Source of the DNA: Mycobacterium kiyosense | GTDB lineage: Bacteria; Actinomycetota; Actinomycetes; Mycobacteriales; Mycobacteriaceae | Length of the DNA: 64,000 bases | Direction: 5' to 3' | Assembly (NCBI GenBank): GCA_021654635.1 | Contig: AP025179.1 | Coordinates: forward strand, 930,001 to 994,000 | Shown here: in pieces, positions 19,264 to 27,300 of the stretch | Position numbering within the stretch: the stretch's first letter is position 1 | How the letters are laid out: each line of letters starts with the position of its first letter | Translations under genes and position numbers: made by a program | The notes under the pieces: generated by a model | What the model was told of the DNA's origin: nothing | The model's database searches: none | The model's input: only the letters and a program-made list of their open reading frames with translations

Positions 19264-20292
19264 ATGTCGGCCAGCCTGCTCGTTTTCAACAGTCCGCTAC
19301 GTCTCGGCTGGAAAAACAACGCGGCGGAAGCGTTGAATCTGGGGCTGTTCGCGGTATTCGCCTGGTATTCGATCGTCCAGTTCCGTCGCAATAACCGTGT
19401 CTACGCGTTTGTCATGGTGACCGCGCTGATCTACGGGGTATCGCTAGAGCTGATGGGGATGGCGACGGTCAATCTGTATACCCAGGGGCCGTTCACGGTG
19501 ATGTTGAACTTCCCGGTCATCCCGCTCTTCGAGGGCACCACAGCAATGCCGCTTTACGTCAGCATCTACTACCCGGTGATTTTCATGACGGGCTTCAAAG
19601 TGCTCGAGGGGCTGGGTATTGCCACGCGATGGAGGGCCGCCGTTGCGGGCGGCCTTTTCCTGATCTGCCAGGAGGCGCCCTTTGTCATACAGGGCGGACT
19701 CACCGACGTTCGATGGTTCACATGGCGTCACGATCCGATGTTGCAGTTCTTCATGGGTTGGCCGCTGGTGGACATGTATTGGCAAATCACTTGGGGCACA
19801 GTGTTTTTCTATCTTGTGCTGAGAGCGCGCGCCAACATCGACGGTGCGGCGACAGCGCAGCGGTGGTCGACGGGAAGGGCGCTGGGGCTATGGGCTCCGG
19901 TAGTGGCCGCCGCTGTCATCGTTGTGGGGTGCATACTCTTCGCGCCGATCATCCTCGCAAAGGTCACGATCGGGCGGCACTGGCCGGTGCTGGCGGTGTT
20001 GGTGGCTGGTTATCTGGTCGTGACGGTGACGGCGTTGCGCGCCGCGCAACCCCCGTCGCGGCGCATCCAGGGCGTGACCCTCGGCGTCGTTGTCGCCTAT
20101 GTCGGAACGTTCGCGGCAATGGTCATTGCCAACGCGGTACATGAGGAGGGGATCACCGCCTACATGGTCGTGCAGACCCTCGGATTGATCGGTGTCACCG
20201 CCCTGGCAACCTTCCCGTTGTGGTCCCGGCAGGACTCCGAGGCTGGCGACTCGGTCGGGGTGAAAGCGCAAGGCGCGCAGCACTCGAGCTGA
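19264..20292 (+). CDS. Polytopic membrane protein of unknown function
   Basis: I do not recognise this 342-residue protein. It has about eight or nine hydrophobic segments, starting near residues 21-38 (LNLGLFAVFAWYSIVQF), with conserved-looking polar residues in between (ELMG, EAPF, WRHDP, HEEG) that could line a site in the membrane. ATG 19264 is chosen for its ribosome-binding site (ggagtgaagg) and because the upstream extension is not hydrophobic. It diverges from a flavin monooxygenase across a region with paired operators and is followed by a convergent TetR gene, so the three may form one locus for a lipid or xenobiotic. Confidence 0.7.
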   Translation: MSASLLVFNSPLRLGWKNNAAEALNLGLFAVFAWYSIVQFRRNNRVYAFVMVTALIYGVSLELMGMATVNLYTQGPFTVMLNFPVIPLFEGTTAMPLYVSIYYPVIFMTGFKVLEGLGIATRWRAAVAGGLFLICQEAPFVIQGGLTDVRWFTWRHDPMLQFFMGWPLVDMYWQITWGTVFFYLVLRARANIDGAATAQRWSTGRALGLWAPVVAAAVIVVGCILFAPIILAKVTIGRHWPVLAVLVAGYLVVTVTALRAAQPPSRRIQGVTLGVVVAYVGTFAAMVIANAVHEEGITAYMVVQTLGLIGVTALATFPLWSRQDSEAGDSVGVKAQGAQHSS

Positions 20293-20442
20293 GTGCGTGT
20301 CGAAATGCGGCTCCGACGCCGTGGCGTCAACCCTGTGCAGTCGAGCCGGTTAACGTCTTTGACCGCAAGAACTTTCACTGCTGTGGACCGGCATCGGATT
20401 GGTGAATGCTTTGCCGCGCACCTAAGAATCCGGTGTTCGCCG

Positions 20443-21126
20443 TCACCGCACAGAGCGCGGGCCTGTTCGGCGGGGAGCAGCCGTCGGGTTGAGCGAGTTT
20501 ATGGTCTGGGCGAGTCGCGGATAGATCAGCGCGGGTCCCAGTGTCCGGGTGAGGAAACCACGAAGGGCCGATGGACTGCGCGGCGGGTCACCGCGGTCCA
20601 TGCAAAACGATTGCAACAGGCGCAGGGTGAACTCGCAAAGCTCGTCGAGTGCGGCGTCGTCAAAGCCATGGGCCTCCCAGTCGACGTCGTACCGATCGAG
20701 CATTGCCCGGCCAAAAGCCGTGCTGGTGTCGGACGTGATCGAGTGTGCGAATCCCCCCATTTTGGGGGTCGTGAGCATGGCGACGATCGGATCGTCATCT
20801 GCGAGCTCTTCGATCGCGAATGCGACTCCCTCCACGATCGCACTCAGTGGAGTGGTGCGACCCTGCAGATGTCGGGTCAGCTTGTCGAGGAAACCATCTC
20901 CCGACCGCATCGCAGTCGCCACCTGCAGGGCCCGGGTACTGGGAAAGTAGCGATACACCGTTTGCCTGGTAACGCCGATGGCACGCGCCACGTCGGCGAT
21001 CCGCATCGCGTTTCCGCGCTCGGCGATGATCTCATCGGCGGCATCAAGAATCCGGTTGATTGCTTCCTGCTCGGAGGTCGGTGTATTGCCCGACCACCCA
21101 TGACTGCGCACCAAGATTAACCTCAT
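20443..21126 (-). CDS. TetR family transcriptional regulator
   Basis: The 227-residue protein has a clear helix-turn-helix at about residues 41-61 (RIADVARAIGVTRQTVYRY) preceded by an ILDAADEIIAERG helix, and a C-terminal effector domain. It stands alone, convergent with the membrane protein gene. It is the closest regulator to the two CCATAC/GTATGG operators at 18.8 and 19.1 kb and so the first candidate to bind them. No palindrome of that type is seen at its own promoter (21127-21254), so it may not be autoregulated through it. Confidence 0.87.
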   Translation of the reverse strand: MRLILVRSHGWSGNTPTSEQEAINRILDAADEIIAERGNAMRIADVARAIGVTRQTVYRYFPSTRALQVATAMRSGDGFLDKLTRHLQGRTTPLSAIVEGVAFAIEELADDDPIVAMLTTPKMGGFAHSITSDTSTAFGRAMLDRYDVDWEAHGFDDAALDELCEFTLRLLQSFCMDRGDPPRSPSALRGFLTRTLGPALIYPRLAQTINSLNPTAAPRRTGPRSVR

Positions 21127-21254
21127 CAGGCGAGAAGTTAGTGGCCGGATTCTATCGGCCCTGTCATCACATGATGTGGCCAGCCGGTGGTCGCCGTTAA
21201 GTCGCGGCTACTGTCCTGGTGAGTTTGCTATGCAGATGCCAAGCCAACCACGTG

Positions 21255-22187
21255 TTACGACAGCTGCGGCAGCACCTCCGTCGCGAACAGCTCAAGCTGC
21301 GCCAAGTCGCTCATGTCGGCAGGCTGCGCGTACACCCGCTGCACGCCCAACTCGCCCCACGGGCCCAGCTTGTCGACGATCTCGCTGGGCGTGCCGACCA
21401 GCGGGCTGTTGGACCGCATCTCGTCGACCTCCCGGCCGATCACCGCGGCGCGCCGGGCGATCTCGGCCTCGTCGCGCCCGGTGCAGAGCACGAATGCGCA
21501 CGAGTAGACCATCGAGCCGGCCGCCCGCCCGGCGGCGGCGACCGCATCGGCCACCCGCCCGAACTGGGTTCGCACCACGTCCATCGGCGCAAAGGGCACG
21601 TTGAATTCGGCCGCGTACTGCGCGGCCAGCGCCGGAGTCCGTTTGGCGCCGGTGCCGCCGATCACGATCGGCGGATGCGGGGCTTGCACCGGTTTTGGCA
21701 GCGCCGGTGAGTCAACGATGGTGTAGTGCTCACCGGTGTAGTCGAACGTCTCACCCGCCGGCGTGGTCCACAGGCCGGTGACGACCGCGAGCTGCTCGGT
21801 GAGCCGGTCGAACCGTTCCCGCACCGGGGGAAAGGGTATCCCGTAGGCTCGGTGCTCAGCTTCGAACCAGCCACTGCCCAAACCGAATTCGACTCGGCCG
21901 CCACTCATTTCGTCGACTTGGGCCACCGCGATCGCCAACGGCCCCGGGTATCGGAACGTCGCCGACGTCACCAGCGTGCCCAACCGGATCGTCGACGTCT
22001 CGCGGGCGATCGCGCCGAGCGTCACCCACGAATCGGTCGGGCCCGGCAGGCCGTCGCCGCTCATCGCCGAGTAGTGATCGGACCGGAAGAAAGCCGCAAA
22101 ACCGAGTTGCTCGGACGTTTGGGCGACGGCCAGCTGGTCGGCGTAGCTGGCTCCTTGCTGGGGTTCGACGAAGGTGCGGAATTCCAT
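21255..22187 (-). CDS. Luciferase-like (LLM class) F420-dependent oxidoreductase
   Basis: This TIM-barrel luciferase-like enzyme of 310 residues has FRTFVEPQQGASYADQLAVA at the N-terminus, LGTLVTSATFRYPGPLA in the strand that usually contacts the cofactor, VEFGLGSGWFEAEHRAYGI, and KPVQAPHPPIVIGGTG. Mycobacterial members of this class mostly use coenzyme F420 rather than FMN. ATG 22187 is preferred over GTG 22196 because the family starts at MEFRTF. The substrate is unknown. It lies between a TetR gene and a YihY-type gene on the same strand, with moderate gaps. Confidence 0.87.
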   Translation of the reverse strand: MEFRTFVEPQQGASYADQLAVAQTSEQLGFAAFFRSDHYSAMSGDGLPGPTDSWVTLGAIARETSTIRLGTLVTSATFRYPGPLAIAVAQVDEMSGGRVEFGLGSGWFEAEHRAYGIPFPPVRERFDRLTEQLAVVTGLWTTPAGETFDYTGEHYTIVDSPALPKPVQAPHPPIVIGGTGAKRTPALAAQYAAEFNVPFAPMDVVRTQFGRVADAVAAAGRAAGSMVYSCAFVLCTGRDEAEIARRAAVIGREVDEMRSNSPLVGTPSEIVDKLGPWGELGVQRVYAQPADMSDLAQLELFATEVLPQLS

Positions 22188-22226
22188 TGGTCCCACTGTA
22201 ATCGGCTGCGCCGCAACGGTATGAAT

Positions 22227-23204
22227 TCAGGGGGTACGGGTGTTCTTGGGCTCGAGATCGGTGAACTTGACGCTGACGCGCTGGAAGCGTTTGACCCGTT
22301 CGGCTTTCGCCTTGCGCGTGTAGGTCTTTCGGTCAGCGGTCGTGAGGTCGGCGTCCTCGGTGAACGGAGTGAGCAACGAGCGCGGATGCAGCTTCTCCAC
22401 CAGGACCACGTTGATCTCGGCGCACAGCACCAGCGTCGAAGACACCAGAAACAGGAATGCGAGCAACCCCAGCACCAACGCGAAGACGCTGTTGGTCGCG
22501 CTGGCCGACTTCACCACATGCCCGATATAGCCGGCGCCGAACCACTGCAGAACCTGCCAGACGAAAGCAGCGGTGACGGCTCCCGGCAGCACCTCGCGGT
22601 AGCTGAGGTCGCGCACGGTGGTGACGCGGAACGCCACCAGACAGATCAACGCGTTGATGCCCACCGCGATCAGGGCGACACCGATCCGGCCGAAACCGCC
22701 CAGCGACCCGGCGGCCTGGCCGATCGCCGAGACCAGGGTGGCCGTGATCGCGGCCGTGCCGAGCACCAACAGCAACAGCAAACTGTGCTTACGTGACCGG
22801 ATCGGATCGCGACGGGTGTGTTTGGGCACCGCCCATACCGAATCCATGGCATTCTGCACCGCCTGACCCACGTTCAGACCGCCGTAGAGCGCGCCCAGAA
22901 CACCGACCAGTACTGCGACCGTCCCGCCGCTGAGATGTTCGGGTTGGTGCAACTGGCTGCCGATGACGGGAAATTGGCTCAGCGTGCTGTCGAGCACCCG
23001 CGCCTTCAGGTCGGGCCGGCCCGCCAGCACCACGCCGAGGCCGGTGGTCAGCAACAGCAGCATCGGGAACAGCGCCACGAACGCGTAATACGTGATCAGG
23101 GCGGCAAGGTAACCGCCCTGGTCGTCGATGTACTTATAGACGACGGCCACCACCGCACCCAGCGCTCGGTTGCGTTGCTGCAGCCTGTCCAGCCAACCGA
23201 CCAT
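22227..23204 (-). CDS. YihY/BrkB family inner membrane protein
   Basis: The 325-residue protein has six hydrophobic segments and the family pattern: LAALITYYAFVALFPMLLLL near residues 35-54, YGGLNVGQAVQNAMDSVW near 108-125, and a long central helix set ending in LVSSTLVLCAEINVVL. A basic cytosolic tail closes it. The family was once called ribonuclease BN in error; its role is unknown, with links to the envelope and complement resistance in Bordetella. It starts with ATG 23204. Confidence 0.87.
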   Translation of the reverse strand: MVGWLDRLQQRNRALGAVVAVVYKYIDDQGGYLAALITYYAFVALFPMLLLLTTGLGVVLAGRPDLKARVLDSTLSQFPVIGSQLHQPEHLSGGTVAVLVGVLGALYGGLNVGQAVQNAMDSVWAVPKHTRRDPIRSRKHSLLLLLVLGTAAITATLVSAIGQAAGSLGGFGRIGVALIAVGINALICLVAFRVTTVRDLSYREVLPGAVTAAFVWQVLQWFGAGYIGHVVKSASATNSVFALVLGLLAFLFLVSSTLVLCAEINVVLVEKLHPRSLLTPFTEDADLTTADRKTYTRKAKAERVKRFQRVSVKFTDLEPKNTRTP

Positions 23205-23294
23205 CGCCGATCACTTCGTTTCCGCGGACGCCATCCCTTTTGCAGGGCTAACGGGGGGCTACCCTCGTTCGTCGCGCGTCAATCGCCGAGCTGC

Positions 23295-24863
23295 TCACAC
23301 CGTCGCGCGGTCGCGGCCGTCCCAGTACGGCTTGCGCAGATCCTTCTTCATGATCTTGCCCGTCGGGTTGCGTGGTAACTCGTCGGCGAAGTCGACGGAC
23401 TTGGGACACTTGTAGGCGGCCAGCCGTTCGCGGGCGAACGCGATGATCTCCTCCTCGGTGGCCTCACCCTCAAGGGAGACAACGGCTTTCACCACCTCAC
23501 CCCACCTGTCGTCGGGGACCCCGATGATCGCGACCTCGGCCACCGCCGGGTGTTCGGCCAGCACCTGCTCCACCTCGATCGAGTAGATGTTCTCCCCGCC
23601 CGAGATGATCATGTCCTTGAGCCGATCCTCGACGAAGATGTAGCCGCCCTCGTCGACGCGCCCGATGTCGCCGGTCCGGAACCAGCCGTCCTCGGTGACC
23701 GCCTCGGCCGTCGCCTCCGGCTTGTTGTGGTAACCCTTCATCAATTGTGGTGTGCGGAACCATAATTCACCCTGCTCACCGGCGGGTACGTCTTCGAGCG
23801 TGAACGGGTCGACCACTCGCACCTCCGCGTTGGGCACCAGCGTGCCCGCGCTGCCGAGCCGTTCCGGGTTGTCTTGCGCGCGGTGCGCATCCGGCAGCAG
23901 GTGGCTGATCACGCCACACACTTCGGTCAGTCCGTAGGCCTGGATGAAGTCGGTGTTCGGCCACGCCTCCAGCGCGGCTCGCAGCAACGGCAGCGGCATC
24001 GGCGACGCGCCGTAGGAATACGTCTTGAGCGCCCCGAACAGTTTTACGGCGTCCTCGCCGGACTCGAGCACCTTCGCCAGCACGGCAGGCACCAGGAATG
24101 TTCGGTTGGCGCCCTTGAGGATTGCGCCGGCCAGCGTCATGCCGTCGACGTCGCGCGTCATCACGCTGGCCACGCCGTCGTGAATGCCGAACTGCACATA
24201 GGACGATCCGCCGACATGGAACAGCGGCATCGACACCATGCTCTTGTCGCCGGGGTCGAACTCGAAGCCCTCGTGCGCGTTGATCGTGTGCGCGATGATG
24301 TTCGCCTGCGTCAGCATCACGCCTTTGGGGCGGCCGGTGGTGCCCGAGGAGTACATGATGATGCACACGTCATCGGGTTCGACGTCTTCGGACCGGCCGA
24401 CTGGAGTGGCTCCGGCCAGCAGCGCCTCGTATTCGTCGCCGTCGCCGCCTTCCGGTGTCACCTCGATGATGTGTTCCACCTTGGTGAGATCACCGCGGAT
24501 CTTGTCGATGCTCGGCTTGAACTCCGAGCCGACGATGAGCACCTTGGCTCCCGAATCGTTGAGGACATAGTCGAGTTCGTCGGCGGCCAGCCTGAAATTG
24601 ATGATGGCGTTGGCCGCCCCCAGCGACGCGGCGGCGATGGTCAGCTCGACACACGCCGGGTGGTTCTTGTCCAGAAACGCCACCACGTCGCCGCGCTTCA
24701 CGCCGAACTCGGTCAACGCACCCGCCAGCCGGCGGACCCTGTCGTTCCACTGCGCCCAGGTCCAATTCCGGTCCAGGTAGTCCATCGCCTCCTCGTCGGG
24801 CTTGGTGGCGGCCCAGTGGGCCAGGCGTTCGTCGAGGAAACGGGGATCGGCTAGGTCAGACAT
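23295..24863 (-). CDS. Acyl-CoA synthetase (FadD type, ANL superfamily)
   Basis: The 522-residue adenylate-forming enzyme has the P-loop YSSGTTGRPKGVML (residues 171-184), YGLTE and GSAG motifs, the WFRTGDIGRVDEGG hinge aspartate region and the C-terminal catalytic lysine in NPTGKIMKKDLR (near residue 505). It would convert a carboxylic acid to its CoA thioester via an acyl-AMP. The exact chain type is not readable. It lies 15 bp downstream of a mycofactocin-type SDR gene in the same direction, so the two probably belong to one catabolic operon. Confidence 0.9.
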   Translation of the reverse strand: MSDLADPRFLDERLAHWAATKPDEEAMDYLDRNWTWAQWNDRVRRLAGALTEFGVKRGDVVAFLDKNHPACVELTIAAASLGAANAIINFRLAADELDYVLNDSGAKVLIVGSEFKPSIDKIRGDLTKVEHIIEVTPEGGDGDEYEALLAGATPVGRSEDVEPDDVCIIMYSSGTTGRPKGVMLTQANIIAHTINAHEGFEFDPGDKSMVSMPLFHVGGSSYVQFGIHDGVASVMTRDVDGMTLAGAILKGANRTFLVPAVLAKVLESGEDAVKLFGALKTYSYGASPMPLPLLRAALEAWPNTDFIQAYGLTEVCGVISHLLPDAHRAQDNPERLGSAGTLVPNAEVRVVDPFTLEDVPAGEQGELWFRTPQLMKGYHNKPEATAEAVTEDGWFRTGDIGRVDEGGYIFVEDRLKDMIISGGENIYSIEVEQVLAEHPAVAEVAIIGVPDDRWGEVVKAVVSLEGEATEEEIIAFARERLAAYKCPKSVDFADELPRNPTGKIMKKDLRKPYWDGRDRATV

Positions 24864-24878
24864 GGGATGAGCCTTTCA

Positions 24879-25682
24879 TCAGTGAATGCGGGCGCTGCCA
24901 CCGAGGCCGACTTCCAGCACACTGCCGGTGATGACCCCGCGGTCGGTGACCAGGTACACCACCGCGCGGCTGACATCTTCGGGCTCGATCCAGGGCTGCG
25001 GAATCGGGTTAGCCTTCATCATCCGGCGCACCAGTTCGTCGGGGACGTCGTCGCCGCCCTCGGGCTGGACCATCGGCGTCCGGGTCGTGGTCGGACACAC
25101 GACGTTGATGGTGATGCCCTCCTTGGCGACCTCCAGCGCAGCGGACTTGGCCAACCCGATGACACCCCATTTGGTGGCGTTGTAGGCCGCCAGTTCGGGA
25201 ATGCCCATCCGCCCGCCCATCGAGGAGGTCACCACGATCCGACCGAACCGCTGGCGGCGCATCACCGGGATGGCGGCACGCAATGTGTGGAAGACACCGG
25301 TCAGGTTGGTGTCGAGCAGCTGCTGCCAGATGGTGTCGCTGACCTGGTCCAACGGCCCGGTACTGACGACGCCGGCGTTGGCTACCACGATGTCGAGGCT
25401 GCCCAGATCGGTCACCGTCTGCTCCACGGCCGTGCCCACCTGCGCCGCGTCGCGCACGTCGACGGTCAACGGCACGCAGCGCCGACCCAGTTCTTCGACC
25501 AGTTTGGTGGTCACGCGCAGATCGTCCTCGGTGCCCAGCGGGTAGGTCAGGTCCTGCATCGGCCGTGGCGCATCGGCGACGACGATATCGGCGCCCTCGG
25601 CTGCCAGCGCCAGTGCATGGGTGCGGCCCTGCCCGCGCGCCCCTCCGGTGATCAACGCGACCCGTCCATCCAACGCACCCAT
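24879..25682 (-). CDS. Mycofactocin-coupled type SDR oxidoreductase
   Basis: The 267-residue SDR has TGGARGQGRTHA at residues 12-23, the extended loop after strand beta-2 (DAPRPMQDLTYPLGTEDDL) and the YNATK catalytic motif near residue 162. The GQGR motif plus the extra loop are hallmarks of SDRs that hold NAD tightly and re-oxidise it through mycofactocin. It likely oxidises an alcohol. It is co-directional with, and 15 bp upstream of, the acyl-CoA ligase gene. The mycofactocin genes themselves are not in this window. Confidence 0.85.
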   Translation of the reverse strand: MGALDGRVALITGGARGQGRTHALALAAEGADIVVADAPRPMQDLTYPLGTEDDLRVTTKLVEELGRRCVPLTVDVRDAAQVGTAVEQTVTDLGSLDIVVANAGVVSTGPLDQVSDTIWQQLLDTNLTGVFHTLRAAIPVMRRQRFGRIVVTSSMGGRMGIPELAAYNATKWGVIGLAKSAALEVAKEGITINVVCPTTTRTPMVQPEGGDDVPDELVRRMMKANPIPQPWIEPEDVSRAVVYLVTDRGVITGSVLEVGLGGSARIH

Positions 25683-25772
25683 AACCCGTCAGGTTAGCAG
25701 TAGCGCCTGGTCACGAAAACACTTGCAGCGCGCGCTGTTTAGCACCGCCGAACGACTACGGCAGCGGCCCAG

Positions 25773-27152
25773 CTAGAACCAGGGCCCGGGGTAGTGGCCG
25801 TCGGTGTCGCGGGCCAGCAGGATCTCCCGGCAGTCGCCCTTCTGCTCCGGTGCGGTCTCGCCGCGACAGACCAGCGTCCAGTCGGTGATCCGGCCGAACG
25901 GCCGGTCGGTCCAGTTGGTCGCCACCGGATTGGTGGCGGGCAGGGCAAGCACCGAGAAGCTGCCGTCTGATTTGGTGATGTAGAGATGGCCGCCGAAGAA
26001 CGCCAGTTTGGTGATCGGCTGCTTCTTGGCATCGTCGCGGCTGACCAGCAGATCCCAGTGCTGGGTACGCAGATTCCACACGCCGTAGCCGAATTGCGAA
26101 GTGTCCGAACCGCGTCCGTCGACGAAGAGGTTTCCGTCGGACAAGGTCGCGGCCAGGCTGCCACCGGAGATCCGGTCGGTGTCACCGAGTTTGAGGACGG
26201 AGCGCGAGGCCAGGTCGAAGAACATGGTGGACGTCACCGATGGACTCTCCGAATCCCGGTGTGTGATCTGCACGAATCTGTCTGGTCCGTCCGACAATTC
26301 GCTGTCCACGCTGATAACGCCGTTGTCTTGGAAGACGGGTTCGCCGGTGGGTAAACGCAATTCGGCACCCAGCGCATTGCCGACCTGGGTGCTGGGCAGG
26401 GGGCTGGGCTCGGTGCTGCGCTGGAACGCGAGAATGTCCTGCCAGATGCGTCCGGGCTGTGCGTCGTCCCACAGTGTCGACAGATCGGTGTTGGACAGGA
26501 CTACCGTTTTCGGTTGCGTCGCCGCTCCGCCCGCGTCGGTGTAGGGGTGTAGCCATGCCACGCCGGTGGTGGTGGGGGCCAGTCGCCATTCCTTGGGCGC
26601 GGCGAGTCTGAGGTCTGCGGGCGGTTGCAGTTCTCTGGTCGCCAGCGGCTGGCTCGACTTCAGGTCGACCACGTAGGCCGTGGTTTTGGTGACTTGAGGC
26701 TGCGGTCCTTCAGCGGGCTTGAGCGTGTTGACCAGGTAGACGACTTTCATGTCGGTGACATTGTTCGACAATGCGCAGATGGCGCCCGTGACGGTTTCGC
26801 CGGGGGCGATCGCAGGGATGGCGGGCATTATCAAATCCGCGGTGTTGGGGTCCAGGACTTTGGGCCGGATATCGTCGAGTGCGGATTTGCTGGCTGTGAA
26901 GTCGGTGGGGCAGCCGAAGTAGACGGTTCCGCCGTAGGTTTTCCAATCTTTGGCCAACGGGCTGATGTGCGGGGGAGGCGGCGCGACCGAGTTGGCCGCG
27001 GGTGTCGACGTCGGGATTTTGGTGCTGCCGGGCTGCGCGTCGGGCGGTTTCACGGTCGCCGAGGTGGCGCAGGACGCGCAGGTCAGGGCGGCGACCACCG
27101 CAGCCAGCGCACCCGCGCGTCTGGACGCGAACAGCCTGTTCGGCACACTCAT
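25773..27152 (-). CDS. Exported, possibly lipid-anchored protein of unknown function
   Basis: The 459-residue product has a basic N-terminus and a hydrophobic signal segment ending in LTCASCATS near residues 23-31. A lipobox-like Cys-Ala-Ser-Cys is present, though Cys at -3 is unusual. A Pro/Thr/Ala-rich linker follows (to about residue 65), then a domain of repeated beta-strand sections (for example GNLFVDGRGSDTSQFGYGVW, LAFFGGHLYI) suggestive of a beta-propeller. I do not recognise the family. It diverges from the large LuxR-type regulator across 148 bp, and the two could be functionally paired. Confidence 0.7.
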   Translation of the reverse strand: MSVPNRLFASRRAGALAAVVAALTCASCATSATVKPPDAQPGSTKIPTSTPAANSVAPPPPHISPLAKDWKTYGGTVYFGCPTDFTASKSALDDIRPKVLDPNTADLIMPAIPAIAPGETVTGAICALSNNVTDMKVVYLVNTLKPAEGPQPQVTKTTAYVVDLKSSQPLATRELQPPADLRLAAPKEWRLAPTTTGVAWLHPYTDAGGAATQPKTVVLSNTDLSTLWDDAQPGRIWQDILAFQRSTEPSPLPSTQVGNALGAELRLPTGEPVFQDNGVISVDSELSDGPDRFVQITHRDSESPSVTSTMFFDLASRSVLKLGDTDRISGGSLAATLSDGNLFVDGRGSDTSQFGYGVWNLRTQHWDLLVSRDDAKKQPITKLAFFGGHLYITKSDGSFSVLALPATNPVATNWTDRPFGRITDWTLVCRGETAPEQKGDCREILLARDTDGHYPGPWF

Positions 27153-27300
27153 CAGCGTTCCCCCCGCTAAGTCCTGTGTGTTCTGAGCCTAAAGCGGGCG
27201 CCAGGTTACGGCGAATCGAGCAAATTCGCGGGTTTTGCCTCGGTGTTCTCCGAGTTTGCACGGATGTTTTGCCGTCGAGGCTGCGCACATGCTGGCTAGC

